Shown here: in pieces, positions 37,476 to 47,500 of the stretch | How the letters are laid out: every line of letters begins with the position of its first letter | Position numbering within the stretch: position 1 is the stretch's first letter | From: DASYQD01 sp963846495 | GTDB lineage: Bacteria > Acidobacteriota > Thermoanaerobaculia > Multivoradales > JAIOJS01 | Assembly: GCA_963846495.1 (NCBI GenBank) | Contig: CAWJWP010000017.1 | Location: 62,001-126,000 of the forward strand | Length of the DNA: 64,000 nt | Direction: 5' to 3' | Translations under genes and position numbers: made by a program | Notes under the pieces: generated by a model | Databases searched by the model: none | What the model saw: only the letters and a program-made list of their open reading frames with translations | What the model was told of the DNA's origin: nothing

Positions 37476-39365
37476 ATGCGTCGAGTGAGCCACTCGCGGC
37501 GTCGCTTATGCCGGCTCGCCGCCATTCTTGCGGCAGCACCGATGGCGTACCTCCCGGCATCGGCTGCGACTCCGCCGAACGGCTGGCACCGCGTCGATCT
37601 GTGGGAAACCGCGCCGCGTCAGCTTCGCGGCACCGGCGACGCCTTCGCTGCGGTCCTCGCGCGGCAGGCCGCCGATCTGAAGCCGCGGCCCGACGCTCCA
37701 CAAGGTGGGGCGGTGCTCACCGCTCCGCGCGTGCGCGCTATCCGCCAGCAACCGTCGACCGTCGCATGGCGCCTCCGCCTCGGCCGCGAGCCCTACCTGG
37801 CGTTCACGCCGCTCGCCGATGCTCCGCCCTGCCCAGCCACCGCCACCGTCGCTGTCGCGGAGCGCGGCGCACCGACGACGGTGTGGACGGCGACGACGCC
37901 GCGCGCGCCGTGGCCCGCCGGCCCCGAGGTGGTCGTCGATCTCTCGCGCTGGGCGGGCCGCGAGGTCGAGCTCCAGCTCGACGTCCGCCGTACCCGCAAC
38001 GGCAGCCGCACCTGCGCCATGCTCTGGGGCAGCCCCGAAGTGGTGAGCCGCGCCGCCGCGCCTGCGCCGCGGCCCGCCGGCGCACCGCCCAACGTCCTCC
38101 TCATCGGCGCCGACACGCTGCGCGCCGATGCGCTCGGCGCCTGGGGCCGGAAGCCCAGCGTCACACCTGCGCTCGACGCGCTCGCCGCCGAGAGCGACGC
38201 CTGGCTCGACGCCTTCAGCACCAGCAACGCCACCAACCCGAGCTTCGCCTCCATCTTCACCGGCCTCTACGTGCAGCAGCACGGCGTGCGCGACCTCGCG
38301 ACGCCGCTGCCCGCCGCGCACACGACGCTCGCCGAGCGCCTCGCCGCGCGCGGCTACGACACCTATGCGGTGATCGCGGCGCAGCACCTCAACCCGCCGC
38401 GCTCCGGGCTCGGCCAGGGCTTCGCCGCGGTGGCGACGGCCGAAGACACCTCGGCCGCGCAGCTCGCGGTCGACCGCGCCATCGGCTGGCTGCAGCGGCC
38501 GCGCGCGCGCCCGTTCTTCCTCTGGCTCCACCTCTTCGATCCACACACTCCTCACCTGCCGCCGGCGCCCTACGCGCTCGGCGAGCGCGCCACCGCCGCC
38601 GTCGGCCTGAGCCCGGTGCGGGGGTGGACGCCGTTCCGCGCCCGCGGCCTGCCCGCCTTCGGGCTGCCGCATCTCGCGGCCGACCGTGACCTCTACCTGA
38701 GCGAGGTCGCCTACCTCGATCGCCAGGTGGATCGCCTGCTCGGCTTCCTGCGCAGCCGCGGCACGCTCGCCGACACCATGGTCGTCTTCGTCGCCGACCA
38801 CGGCGAGAACCTCGAGGACCACGGCGTCAGCTACCGCCACGCCGGCCTCTGGGACACGACGACGCACGTGCCGTTGATGATCCGCTGGCCGGACCAGCGA
38901 CCCGCAGCGACAACCGCGCGCGCGACCGCCGGCACGCGACCGGTCGCGCGGCGACTACGCGGTCTCGTGCAGACGATCGACCTCTTCCCCACCATCCTCG
39001 CCGCCGCCGGGCTGCGCGCCGAGAGCGGCGAGGGGCGCGACCTGCGCGCGCTCGTCGAAGGCGGACGCAGCGGGCGGCCGGCGGTCTTCGCCGAGCAAGC
39101 CGACGGGCAAGGAGCGTCGGTGCGCACGAACGGCTGGCGCTACTTCGTCTCCGTCGGCAGCCGGCTCGTGCCGGCCGGCATCTACCTCTACGACCTCACG
39201 CGCGATCCCGGCGAGCTCACGAACCTCGCGGGCACGAAGCGGCGCGAGGAGGGCGAGCTGCGCGCCACGCTCGCCCGCTGGCTGCGCAACGCCAAGCCCG
39301 GCGCGAAGCCGGCACCGCTCACACCCGAAGAAGCAGCCGCGCTGCGCGCGCTTGGCTATCAGTAG
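37476..39365 (+). CDS. Sulfatase-fold (alkaline phosphatase superfamily) secreted hydrolase with Thr at the nucleophile site
   Basis: A 629-residue exported enzyme. Signal-like N-terminus (LCRLAAILAAAPMAYLPASA), an N-terminal beta domain of about 190 residues, then the sulfatase fold starting PPNVLLIGADTLRADALGAWG. The metal-binding segments VVFVADHGENLEDHG and LYDLTRDPGELTNLA are in place. At the formylglycine position the canonical CxPSR is replaced by TNPSF (Thr253), so a formylglycine sulfatase mechanism is unlikely; a Thr-nucleophile phosphodiesterase or transferase is more plausible. Its stop TAG lies inside a 21-bp inverted repeat shared with tatC. Confidence 0.85.
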   Translation: MRRVSHSRRRLCRLAAILAAAPMAYLPASAATPPNGWHRVDLWETAPRQLRGTGDAFAAVLARQAADLKPRPDAPQGGAVLTAPRVRAIRQQPSTVAWRLRLGREPYLAFTPLADAPPCPATATVAVAERGAPTTVWTATTPRAPWPAGPEVVVDLSRWAGREVELQLDVRRTRNGSRTCAMLWGSPEVVSRAAAPAPRPAGAPPNVLLIGADTLRADALGAWGRKPSVTPALDALAAESDAWLDAFSTSNATNPSFASIFTGLYVQQHGVRDLATPLPAAHTTLAERLAARGYDTYAVIAAQHLNPPRSGLGQGFAAVATAEDTSAAQLAVDRAIGWLQRPRARPFFLWLHLFDPHTPHLPPAPYALGERATAAVGLSPVRGWTPFRARGLPAFGLPHLAADRDLYLSEVAYLDRQVDRLLGFLRSRGTLADTMVVFVADHGENLEDHGVSYRHAGLWDTTTHVPLMIRWPDQRPAATTARATAGTRPVARRLRGLVQTIDLFPTILAAAGLRAESGEGRDLRALVEGGRSGRPAVFAEQADGQGASVRTNGWRYFVSVGSRLVPAGIYLYDLTRDPGELTNLAGTKRREEGELRATLARWLRNAKPGAKPAPLTPEEAAALRALGYQ

Positions 39366-39427
39366 GGTGCGCTCTGCGCACCGTCTTCGTGCCGCAAGGA
39401 TCGGATGGTGCGCAGAGCGCACCCTAC
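39362..39427. repeat. Perfect 21-bp inverted repeat containing both flanking stop codons
   Basis: Arms 39362-39382 (GTAGGGTGCGCTCTGCGCAC plus C) and 39407-39427 are exact reverse complements with a 24-nt loop. The left arm holds the TAG of the sulfatase-fold gene and the right arm holds the TAG of tatC. It is probably a bidirectional terminator or a mobile REP-like unit of the GTAGGGTGCG type. Confidence 0.92.
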
Positions 39428-40303
39428 GGCAGCGCTGCTTCGCCGTCGTCGAGCTCCGCCTCTTCCGCCGCCTCGGCGCGCGTCTTCGCGCGGCCCACCA
39501 GCGCCGCCGCCGCCACGCCGAGCAAGTACAGAAGCAGGGTCGGCACTGCGAACAGCAAGAGATTGAAGACGTCCGAAGTGGGCGTGATGATCGCCGCCGC
39601 GCCGAAGATGATCAGCACCGCCCAACGGAAGTTGCGCAGCAGGAAGCCGGGGGTGACGAGGCCGACGCGGGCGAGGAAGACGATCACCAGCGGCAGCTCG
39701 AACATCAGCGCCAGCCCGAGGATCACCGTCATCAGGAAGCTCAGGTAGCTCGGCCCGGTGATCGCCGGCGTGAACTCGCGCCCCATGTCGAGCAGGAACT
39801 CGACCGAGAAGGGGAAGGCCACGTAGTAGGCGAAGGCGCCGCCGGCGAGGAACAGCGTGCTGCCGGAGACGATGAAGCCGAGCGCGTAGCGCGCGCTCGC
39901 GCCGATAGAGGCCGGGGCGGATGAACTGCCAGACGTGGTAGAGCACGACCGGCGCGGCGAGGAAGAGCGCCGCCAGCAGCGACACCTTGATGTAGAGCAT
40001 CAAGGCGTCGGTGACCGAGAGGACCACCAGCTTCTGGCCCTTGGGCAGGTAGCGGTAGGCCGGCTGGGCGAGGAAGTGGAAGATCCGCTCCTTCTGCCAC
40101 CAGCAGAGCAGGAACGCGACGAGCAGCGTGCCGAACAACCACAGCAGCCGCGAGCGCAGCTCCTCCAAGTGCTCGAGGAGGCTCATGCTCGGCAGCTCCT
40201 CGGGCTCGCGGCGCGGCGGCTTCCACCCGGAAGGACGCGCCACGCCGCCGGCGGCAGGCCGCACGGGCGGCGCCGGATCGGGCGGCTCGCCGGCGCGCGT
40301 CAT
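39424..40303 (-). CDS. tatC: Sec-independent protein translocase TatC, frameshifted near 39903
   Basis: The membrane core of the twin-arginine translocase. After a Pro-rich N-terminal extension (ATG 40303; an internal ATG at 40186 gives the canonical start MSLLEHLEELRSRLLW), the protein has SVTDALMLYIKVSLLAALFLAAPVVLYHVWQFIRPGLYRRERAL. There one extra base shifts the frame (about 39900-39906). The next frame continues LGFIVSGSTLFLAGGAFAYYVAFPFSVEFLL to LMFELPLVIVFLARVGLVTPGFLLRNFRWAVLIIFGAAAIITPTSDVFN. The start codon overlaps the tatA/B stop (ATGA). Export of folded proteins is expected. Confidence 0.92.
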
Positions 40304-40785
40304 TGCGGGCGCGACGGCGTCGGCTCGGGCGGCGCGGCGGCGCGGTCCTCGTCGAGCTGCTCGGCGAAGTCCTCGAGCGCGGCGGCGATGGCCGCTTCGT
40401 TCTCTGCGCCGCCTGCGCTCGGGGTGGCAGGCTCAGCGACGGGCGTGACCGCGGCCTGCTCTGGCGGTGCCGGCGCGGCCTCGTCGATCGTCGCCACGCC
40501 GCCGCCGACCGCTTCGGCGGCGACCGCCGGTGCTGCAGCAGCAGCCGCGGGGGCGCTCGGAGTCGCTACCGCCATCGCCGCGGCCGCCGCCGCGGGCTGC
40601 GTCCGCCACGCCGGCGGCTCTTCGAGCTCGGTGTTCACCGCCCGCTGCAGCTCGGTCGAGGCCTTGCGGAACTCCGCCATCCCCTTGCCGATCGTGCGGC
40701 CGATCTGCGGCAGCCGCTTGGGGCCGAAGATGAGCAGGGCAAGGATGAAGATGAAGACGAGCTCCGGCCCGCCGATGCCGAACAT
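40300..40785 (-). CDS. tatB: Twin-arginine translocase subunit TatA/TatB
   Basis: A 161-residue protein: one N-terminal transmembrane helix (MFGIGGPELVFIFILALLIFGPKRLPQIGRTIGKGM), the FGPxxLP hinge and an amphipathic helix (FRKASTELQRAVNTELEE), then a long Ala/Pro/Glu-rich tail. TatA and TatB are hard to tell apart; the length favours TatB, but the FGPKRLP hinge followed by GRTIGKGMAEFRK is TatA-like, so one protein may serve both roles. ATG 40785 is used. It overlaps tatC by 4 bp and is divergent from the S41 protease. Confidence 0.88.
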   Translation of the reverse strand: MFGIGGPELVFIFILALLIFGPKRLPQIGRTIGKGMAEFRKASTELQRAVNTELEEPPAWRTQPAAAAAAMAVATPSAPAAAAAAPAVAAEAVGGGVATIDEAAPAPPEQAAVTPVAEPATPSAGGAENEAAIAAALEDFAEQLDEDRAAAPPEPTPSRPQ

Positions 40786-40874
40786 GGACTCATGATAGCG
40801 CGCGCTCGAAACGCTATCCGCGCACGCCTGACAACTCGCTGACCCCCGAAAACCGGGTGCTATCATCGCGCTCT

Positions 40875-42509
40875 ATGCGTCGACCTTGGCGAATCGCGGC
40901 GGCCCTCGTCTTCGTCGTCACCACCCTCGCCGGCGCCCTCTTCGGCGATCGCCTGCTCGCCCTCTCCGAGAACGCGCGCAGCGGCCTGCGCGAGTACACC
41001 GAGCTCGTCGAGGCGGTGCACGCGCGCTCCGGCGCCGAAGTGACCTACAAGGACGTCGTCTACTCGTCGATCAACGGCATGCTGCGCAAGCTCGACCCGC
41101 ACACGAGCTTCCTGCCGCCCGAGGCCTACGCGCGCATGCGCGACCGCCAGCAGAGCAGCTTCTTCGGGCTCGGCATCCTCGTCGGCATGCGCGACAACAA
41201 GCTCACCGTCATCTCGCCGCTCGAGGGCACCCCCGCCTCGCGCATGGGCATCCGCGCCGGCGACATCATCACCAGCATCGAGGGCGAGCCCACCGACACC
41301 ATGCCGCTCGACGACGCGGTGATGAAGCTCAAGGGGCCGAAGGACACCGAGGTCACCATCACCATCGCCCGCCGCGGCGTCAACACGCCGCTCGAGCTGA
41401 CCATCAAGCGCGCCGAGATCCCGCTCACCACGGTGCGCTACGTGATGATGATCGCGCCCGGCACCGGCTACTTCCGCGTCACCGAGTTCTCGCGCTCGAC
41501 CGGCAAGGAGGTCGCCGACGCGATCGCCAGCCTGCGCGAGCAGGGGATGCAGCGCCTGCTGCTCGACCTGCGCAACAACGGCGGCGGCCTGCTCGACCAG
41601 GCGATCGCGGTGGCCGACCAGTTCGTGCCCGAGGGCTCGACGATCGTCGAGACCCGCGGCAGGATCCGCGACTCCTTCCACAAGTACAAGGCCGAGGGCG
41701 AGCACCACCCGCTCGACCTGCCGCTCGTCGTGCTCGTCAACAGCGGCTCGGCGTCGGCCTCCGAGATCCTCGCCGGCGCCATCCAGGACCACGACGTCGG
41801 CGTCGTCGCCGGCACGCCGACCTGGGGCAAGGGCCTCGTGCAGACGGTCTACGGGCTGCCCTACGACGGCGCCCTGGCGCTGACCACGGCGAGCTACTAC
41901 ACGCCGTCGGGCCGCCTCATCCAGCGCGACTACAGCTCCGTCTACGACTATTACGCGCACGGCGACGGCGTCGGCAGCGACGGCGAGGAGAGCTCGACCG
42001 GGCCGATCGAGATGCCGCGCGGCGACGAGCCGGTCTTCTACACCGACCTCGGCCGCAAGGTCTACGGCGGCGGCGGCATCACCCCCGACGTGCTGGTCAA
42101 GGCCGAGGAGCAGCCCGAGCTGCTGCAGTTCCTCGAGGCGCGCAACGCTTTCTTCGAGTTCGGCGTCGAGTACACCAGCTCGCACAAGATCAGCGACCCC
42201 AACTGGACGCCGTCGCCCGAGGTGCTCCGCGAGTTCGAGCGCTGGGTCAAGCGCGAGGGCTTCGTCGAGGACGAGGCGGAGCTCGAGAACGGCTGGCAGG
42301 ATCCCGAGACCCGCCGCGAGGTGCTCGCGCGCCTGCGCGCCGAGATCTTCAACGCCACCCTCGGCAACGACGTGCGCTATCGCGTCCTCGCCGAGGGCGA
42401 CCACCAAATCCAGCAGGCGCTCGGCCTCTTCGGCAAGGCGAGCGACCTGCTGGCGATGCGCAAGAACGGCAAGGGCGACAGCCGAGTCGTCGCCGGCGCC
42501 GGCCGCTAG
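40875..42509 (+). CDS. C-terminal processing peptidase (S41A, CtpA/Prc-like)
   Basis: An exported protease anchored by an N-terminal signal/TM segment (WRIAAALVFVVTTLAGALFGD). Domains: N-terminal helical region with MLRKLDPHTSFLPPEAY; a PDZ domain (FFGLGILVGMRDNKLTVISPLEGTPASRMGIRAGDIITSIEG); and the S41 core with LLLDLRNNGGGLLDQAIAVADQF, nucleophile Ser in NSGSASASEILAGA and catalytic Lys in TWGKGLVQ. The 544-residue length is typical for long CtpA proteins with a C-terminal helical tail. A clear terminator follows at 42556. Likely roles are envelope protein processing or turnover. Confidence 0.93.
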   Translation: MRRPWRIAAALVFVVTTLAGALFGDRLLALSENARSGLREYTELVEAVHARSGAEVTYKDVVYSSINGMLRKLDPHTSFLPPEAYARMRDRQQSSFFGLGILVGMRDNKLTVISPLEGTPASRMGIRAGDIITSIEGEPTDTMPLDDAVMKLKGPKDTEVTITIARRGVNTPLELTIKRAEIPLTTVRYVMMIAPGTGYFRVTEFSRSTGKEVADAIASLREQGMQRLLLDLRNNGGGLLDQAIAVADQFVPEGSTIVETRGRIRDSFHKYKAEGEHHPLDLPLVVLVNSGSASASEILAGAIQDHDVGVVAGTPTWGKGLVQTVYGLPYDGALALTTASYYTPSGRLIQRDYSSVYDYYAHGDGVGSDGEESSTGPIEMPRGDEPVFYTDLGRKVYGGGGITPDVLVKAEEQPELLQFLEARNAFFEFGVEYTSSHKISDPNWTPSPEVLREFERWVKREGFVEDEAELENGWQDPETRREVLARLRAEIFNATLGNDVRYRVLAEGDHQIQQALGLFGKASDLLAMRKNGKGDSRVVAGAGR

Positions 42510-42555
42510 CGCATCACCAACCACCGACCGCAGCCACCTGAGGGGTGGATACGCG

Positions 42556-42588
42556 GGCCCGCTCTCGACGCGAGGGCGGGCCTTTTTT
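42556..42588 (+). terminator. Rho-independent terminator
   Basis: A GC stem GGCCCGC (42556-42562) with complement GCGGGCC (42576-42582) and internal pairing of TCTCG with CGAG, followed directly by six T residues (42583-42588). It ends the S41 peptidase transcript. Confidence 0.9.
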
Positions 42589-42702
42589 GCGTCCGGAACG
42601 CGCACTTGCGTGCGCGTGGAGGACGCAACCAGAGGGGCGAGCCGCAGGCGAGCCCCGACGTCGTGGAGCGTTCAACCGGCTTGCCGGGTGAACGCGGAAG
42701 CA

Positions 42703-42736
42703 ACCGCGAGGAGCGAAGCGACGAAGCGGTCTCGAT
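42703..42736 (+). repeat. Single REP-like unit
   Basis: ACCGCGAGGAGCGAAGCGAC...GCGGTCTCGAT is a solitary, slightly diverged unit of the palindromic repeat family, located between the terminator and the convergent POT transporter gene. Confidence 0.8.
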
Positions 42737-42773
42737 GCCGGCAGCCAGCTGCCGCAGCGCTCGCCGGCGCCTA

Positions 42774-44393
42774 CTACCGGCCTTCGGCCCCCGCCGTCTG
42801 GCTCTGCATCATCCGGCGGATGGGCACCACCATCGCGGCCAGGATGGCCGCGGCGATGAAGAGGAAGACGGTGGTCGAGGTGAACAGCTTCGGCATCTGG
42901 TCGAGCTTCTCGGGATCGACGTGGCCGCCCACGAGACCGCCGATGAGGTTGCCCACGGCAGAGGCGAGGAACCAGATGCCCATCATCTGCCCCACGTACT
43001 TGCGCGGCGACAGCTTGGTCATCGACGACAGCCCCACCGGGCTGATGCAGAGCTCGCCGATCGACTGGAAGAAGTAGCTCAGCGTCAGCCACCAGAACGA
43101 CACCTTGAGCGCGCCGCCGCTCGCCACCACCTTGTTGGCGGCGAAGATCATCACCACGAAGCCGAGGCCGGTGAGCGCCAACCCGAGCGCAAACTTGGTC
43201 GGGCTCGACAGGTCACGCCCGCGCCGCCTGGCGAGGCCCACCCACAGCGCGGCGAACATCGGGGCGCAGATGATGATCACCAGCGGGTTGATCGACTGGA
43301 ACCACGTCGCGGGCACCTCGAAGCCGCCGAGCTGCCGGTTGGTGAAGTCCTTGGCGAAGAGGTTGAGCGACGTCGGCGCCTGCTCGAAGGCGCTCCAGAA
43401 GATGGCCGCGAACACGAAGAGCACGATGATGACGGCGATGCGCTTCTTCTCGTCCGAGGAGAGCTTGCCGGTGGCGTAGACGATGGCGAAGAAGACGGCC
43501 GCCATGCCGACCAGCACGAAGGTCATCCCTCGGCCCACGCTCTGCGCGTCGATGATCCAAGCTCCGGCCGCCACGAGCGCGAAGATGACCGCCACCACCA
43601 CGACGAACGCGGCGACCGCCACCTTCACCGTGCGCTGCTGCTTGGCCGCCACGGCCGGATCGCGGTGGCGGGTCGGCTGGAGCCCGATCTCGCCGAGGGT
43701 CTTGCGCGCGGTGAGAGCGAAGACGGCGAGACCGAGGAGCATCGCCACGCCGGCGGCGCCCATGCCGATGTGCCACTGCACCTGCTCGCCGAGGTAGCCG
43801 GCGACGATCTGGCCGAAGAACGAGCCGGTGTTGATGCCCATGTAGAAGATCGAGAAGCCGGCGTCGCGGCGCGCCCCGGTGTCGCCGGGATAGAGGTCGC
43901 CGACGATGGCCGAGATGTTGGGCTTGAGGAGGCCGGTGCCGCAGACGATGAGGATGAGGCCGAGGAAGAACGGGATCTTGCCCTGGCCCGGCCCCGCCAG
44001 CCCCGAGAGGCCGATGCAGATGTGCCCCGAGGAGATCAGGCAGGCGCCGATGAAGATGGCGCGCCGCAGGCCGAGCCAGCGATCTGCCACCCAGCCGCCC
44101 GGCAGCGACATCAGGTAGACGAAGGCGGCGTAGATGCCGACGATCGCCGAGGCCTGGTCGCGCTCGAAGCCGTAGCCGCCGTTGACCACCGTCGCGGACA
44201 TGAACAGGATGAGGAGCGGCCGCAGCCCGTAGTACGAGAAGCGCTCCCACATCTCGGTGGTGAACAGGGTCGCCAGCCCACGCGGGTGGCCGAACCAGGT
44301 GCCGGGCGGAACCGCCGGCGTGGGCGGAAGGTCGGTCGCCGTGGCGACGACCTCCACCGCTTCGTCGATCGATCGGCGTTCGGGAGGGGTCAT
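42774..44393 (-). CDS. Proton-dependent oligopeptide transporter (POT/PTR2, MFS)
   Basis: A 539-residue symporter with 14 predicted helices. The POT signature ExxERFxYYG appears as TEMWERFSYYGLRPLLILFMS near residue 46, and the second signature as GDTGARRDAGFSIFYMGINTGSFFGQIVAGYLG. Later landmarks are FWSAFEQAPTSLNLFAKDFTNR and FFQSIGELCISPVGLSSMTKLSP. It imports di- and tripeptides using the proton gradient. An upstream 195-bp gap (44394-44588) holds nothing recognisable. Confidence 0.94.
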   Translation of the reverse strand: MTPPERRSIDEAVEVVATATDLPPTPAVPPGTWFGHPRGLATLFTTEMWERFSYYGLRPLLILFMSATVVNGGYGFERDQASAIVGIYAAFVYLMSLPGGWVADRWLGLRRAIFIGACLISSGHICIGLSGLAGPGQGKIPFFLGLILIVCGTGLLKPNISAIVGDLYPGDTGARRDAGFSIFYMGINTGSFFGQIVAGYLGEQVQWHIGMGAAGVAMLLGLAVFALTARKTLGEIGLQPTRHRDPAVAAKQQRTVKVAVAAFVVVVAVIFALVAAGAWIIDAQSVGRGMTFVLVGMAAVFFAIVYATGKLSSDEKKRIAVIIVLFVFAAIFWSAFEQAPTSLNLFAKDFTNRQLGGFEVPATWFQSINPLVIIICAPMFAALWVGLARRRGRDLSSPTKFALGLALTGLGFVVMIFAANKVVASGGALKVSFWWLTLSYFFQSIGELCISPVGLSSMTKLSPRKYVGQMMGIWFLASAVGNLIGGLVGGHVDPEKLDQMPKLFTSTTVFLFIAAAILAAMVVPIRRMMQSQTAGAEGR

Positions 44394-44588
44394 CAGGTCA
44401 CCTCGGGTTTCGGCCGTTCACACGTTCAGACGGATAGGGCTCGACGCTCGCATGCGAGGCGCCTCGATGCAGCAAAAGGTTTGCCGGGTGCGGAGGATAG
44501 TACGCCCGCGGAGGCGCGGCAACGCGCATGTCGCGAGCTGTTGCCGCGAGGGGACGAGCGGTGTCCACGCGCGAGCGCGGACGTCAGC

Positions 44589-47500
44589 TCAGAAAGCGTC
44601 AGTGTCGGCGATGCTGGCGAGCTGGCCGCTGGGGTTGACGTACACGCGCTGGGCGCCGGTCGCCGTGTCGGTCACCGTCACCGTGTATTCGACGGTCGAC
44701 AGCGCGGCGAAGAAGACCCAGAACTTGCCGTTCACGCTCCGGCCGTCGAGCACCTTGACCATCAGCTCGACGTTGACCGGCGCGAAGAACCAGAAGCTGC
44801 CGGTATCGGCGGTGAGTGGCGACGCCTGGCCGACTCCGGTCCCACCCGCGAAGTCACGCCATGTGACGTCGACGGCGAAGCGTCCTTGCTGCAGGCACAG
44901 CCGGGTAGGACCGGCCGTGCACTCGATCGCGCCCTTGCCGCCCCCGGCCCGCCGGGTCGAGGTCCCGGCGGGCGCCGAGGAGGCGGACGCGCGCGCGGCC
45001 CGCTTCGCACCCCGCGGGCCGAAGGCGTCGGTGTCGGCGACGCTCGCGAGGGTGCCGGAGGGGTTGACGTACCGCCGTGCGGCGAGGGTCAGAGTGTCGG
45101 TCACCGTGACCGTGTAGTGCACGCTGGAGAGCGAGCCGAAGAACACCCAGGCGTGGCCGTTCACCGGCGAGCCGTCGAGCACCTTGAGCACGACCTCGAC
45201 GTTGGCCGCGTCGAAGAACCAGAAGTACCCCGAGTCGGCGGTCAGCGCCACGGCGTGGGCCTGGCCCGAGTTGCCGGCGAAGTCGTGCCAGAAGGCCTCG
45301 ACGCGATAGCGACCGCCCTGCAGGCACATGGCGGTCGCGCTGCTGACGCAGGCGCCGCTGGCGGCGTAGAGAAGCGACCACGGCTCGTAGCCGGTGAGCC
45401 CGTCGTTGGCCGAGAAGAAGAGCCGGCTGTCGGCCGCCGTGAGCTCGGACGGCGAGGAGCTCGCCGGACCTGGCCAGATGTCCTGGACGAGGCGGGTCCC
45501 GGCCAGCGTGCCGTCGGTCTGCCAGAGCTCGCGACCGTGGACGCCGTCCTCGGCGGTGAAGTAGGTGCGCCCCGGAGCCGGCGTCAGCTCGAGGGGCCGG
45601 GAGGCCTCCGGACCAGGTCTCACGTCGCGCACCATGCGGGTGCCGGCCCCCGTCCCATCGCTCACCCAGGGCTCCAGGCCGTGAGTCCCGTCGTCCGCCA
45701 CGAACATGACGAGCGAGCCCAGGCCGACCAGGTCCTGGATGACGTCGAGCGACTTCACCACGAAGGTCCCCGCTTCGGTGCCGTCGGACCTCCACAGCCG
45801 GTCGGGGTTGTGGGTGGCGAAGAACAGCTTGCCACCGGCCGCGGTGAGCTCGTCGAGCAGGAACCAGCTCACCACCTCTCCGTTCGAGCGCACGGGTGCG
45901 GTGCCCGCTGCCGAGCCATCGGTGCGCCACAGCTCCGTGCGACCGAGCTCCGGCGAGGCGACGAAGTAGAAGGAGCCTCCCACCGCCGTGACCAGCGGAT
46001 CGAATTGGTAGCGCACCGGCGCGATCTCCTGCGTTCCGCCGGGCGCGGTGGACGCGTGCCAGAGCTTCGACACGAAAATGTTGCGGTCGATGACGGTGAA
46101 GAACAGCTCGTCGCCGGCGACGAACAGGCGGTCGATCTCCATCCCGTCGGGCAGCGCCGGCGGCGGCACCATCTCCCCGGTGCCGGCACTGGTGCCGTCA
46201 CTGGTCCAGATGGCCGAGCTCGTCGGCGACGACACCACGAAGGCGACGCCCGAGCGGTACGGCACCGGCGGCTCGTCGGAATCCGTGAACTGGTCCGGCC
46301 CGAACGAGGTGAGCTGGATCGTCCCGCCAGGCGAGCCGTCCGCCCGCCAGAGATCGCGTCCCCCGAGATAGAAGAAGACCTTGCCTCCCGAGGCCACCGG
46401 CGAGGCCGCGTACCCGGGAAGTACGTTCGGAACGGGGATCGTGCCCGCCGCGCTGCCGTCGCTCTGCCAGAGCAGCGGGAAGTCGCCCGGCGTGCTGGTG
46501 GCGTGAAAGAACGCACGGACTCCGGTCGTCGACATGTCCGACGGATGGGAGGACTGGGGCCCCGATGCTTCCGTCAGCTTCTTCGCCACCGAAGCCGCTG
46601 CGTCGGCCTTCACCCACAGCTCGAGGCCGTCGTCGTCGTCCTTCGGGAACGCCAGCCCGCGATCGAACGCCGCGATGTCGACCGTGAAGCGCAGGAAGGA
46701 TCCGCGCACCGCCGGCTCGAAGGGCTTCGTGCCGGCGGCGGTGCCGTCGGTCTCGTGGAGGAAAAAGTCGATGTCGGTGGTGACGGCGTAGTACAAGCGG
46801 TCGCCGACCCGCGTCACCACCGGCTCGGGACAGATGGTGAACGCCCTGCAGGTCGGCTCGAGACTCCGTGTCCCAGCCGGCGTGCCGTCGGTGCTCCAGA
46901 GCGCGAGACCCTCGTCGATCGCGATACCGCTGTAGAAGACGACGTGATCGCCCACCGCGGTCAACGAAGAGGCGAAGGCAGCCGGCCGATCGTGGATCTC
47001 GACCGTCGACTGCGGCGTTCCGGCCGAGGACCAGATGCCACCGTCCGCCTCGAAGACGACGCGGTTCCCCGCCGTCGCCGCCAGCCGTGGGCTCGACGAG
47101 AGGCCGTTGCCGAAAGGCATCGCCGAGGCGAAGTGCGTCATCGCATGCGTGCCCGCCAGCGTGCCGTCGCTGGTCCACAGCTCCTGCCCCGCATTGCCGT
47201 CGCGGGCGATGAACAGCGCTCGACCGTTGGCGATCGCGATCCACCCCGCGGACTCGAGCGCCGGCGCCGCCAGGTGGGTCACCATGCCCGGTGCGCCAGT
47301 GCCGTCGGTGGTCCACAGCTGCCGGATGCCCGGATGCGCCGGGTCCTCGCCGTCGAAGAAGAGGTGCGTGTCGGACGCCGCGAGGAGGTAGGAGAACGAG
47401 GGCGCGCCGCTCAGCGGAGCCGTTCCCGCGCTGGTTCCGTCGCTGCGCCAGACGATGGGATACCCGTCGGAATCGCGCGGACCCAGGAAGTAGAGGCGGT

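Noticed and set aside
40863..42605. A 580-codon frame antisense to the S41 protease gene
   Set aside because: No recognisable domain, and it crosses a good terminator; a shadow of the protease gene.
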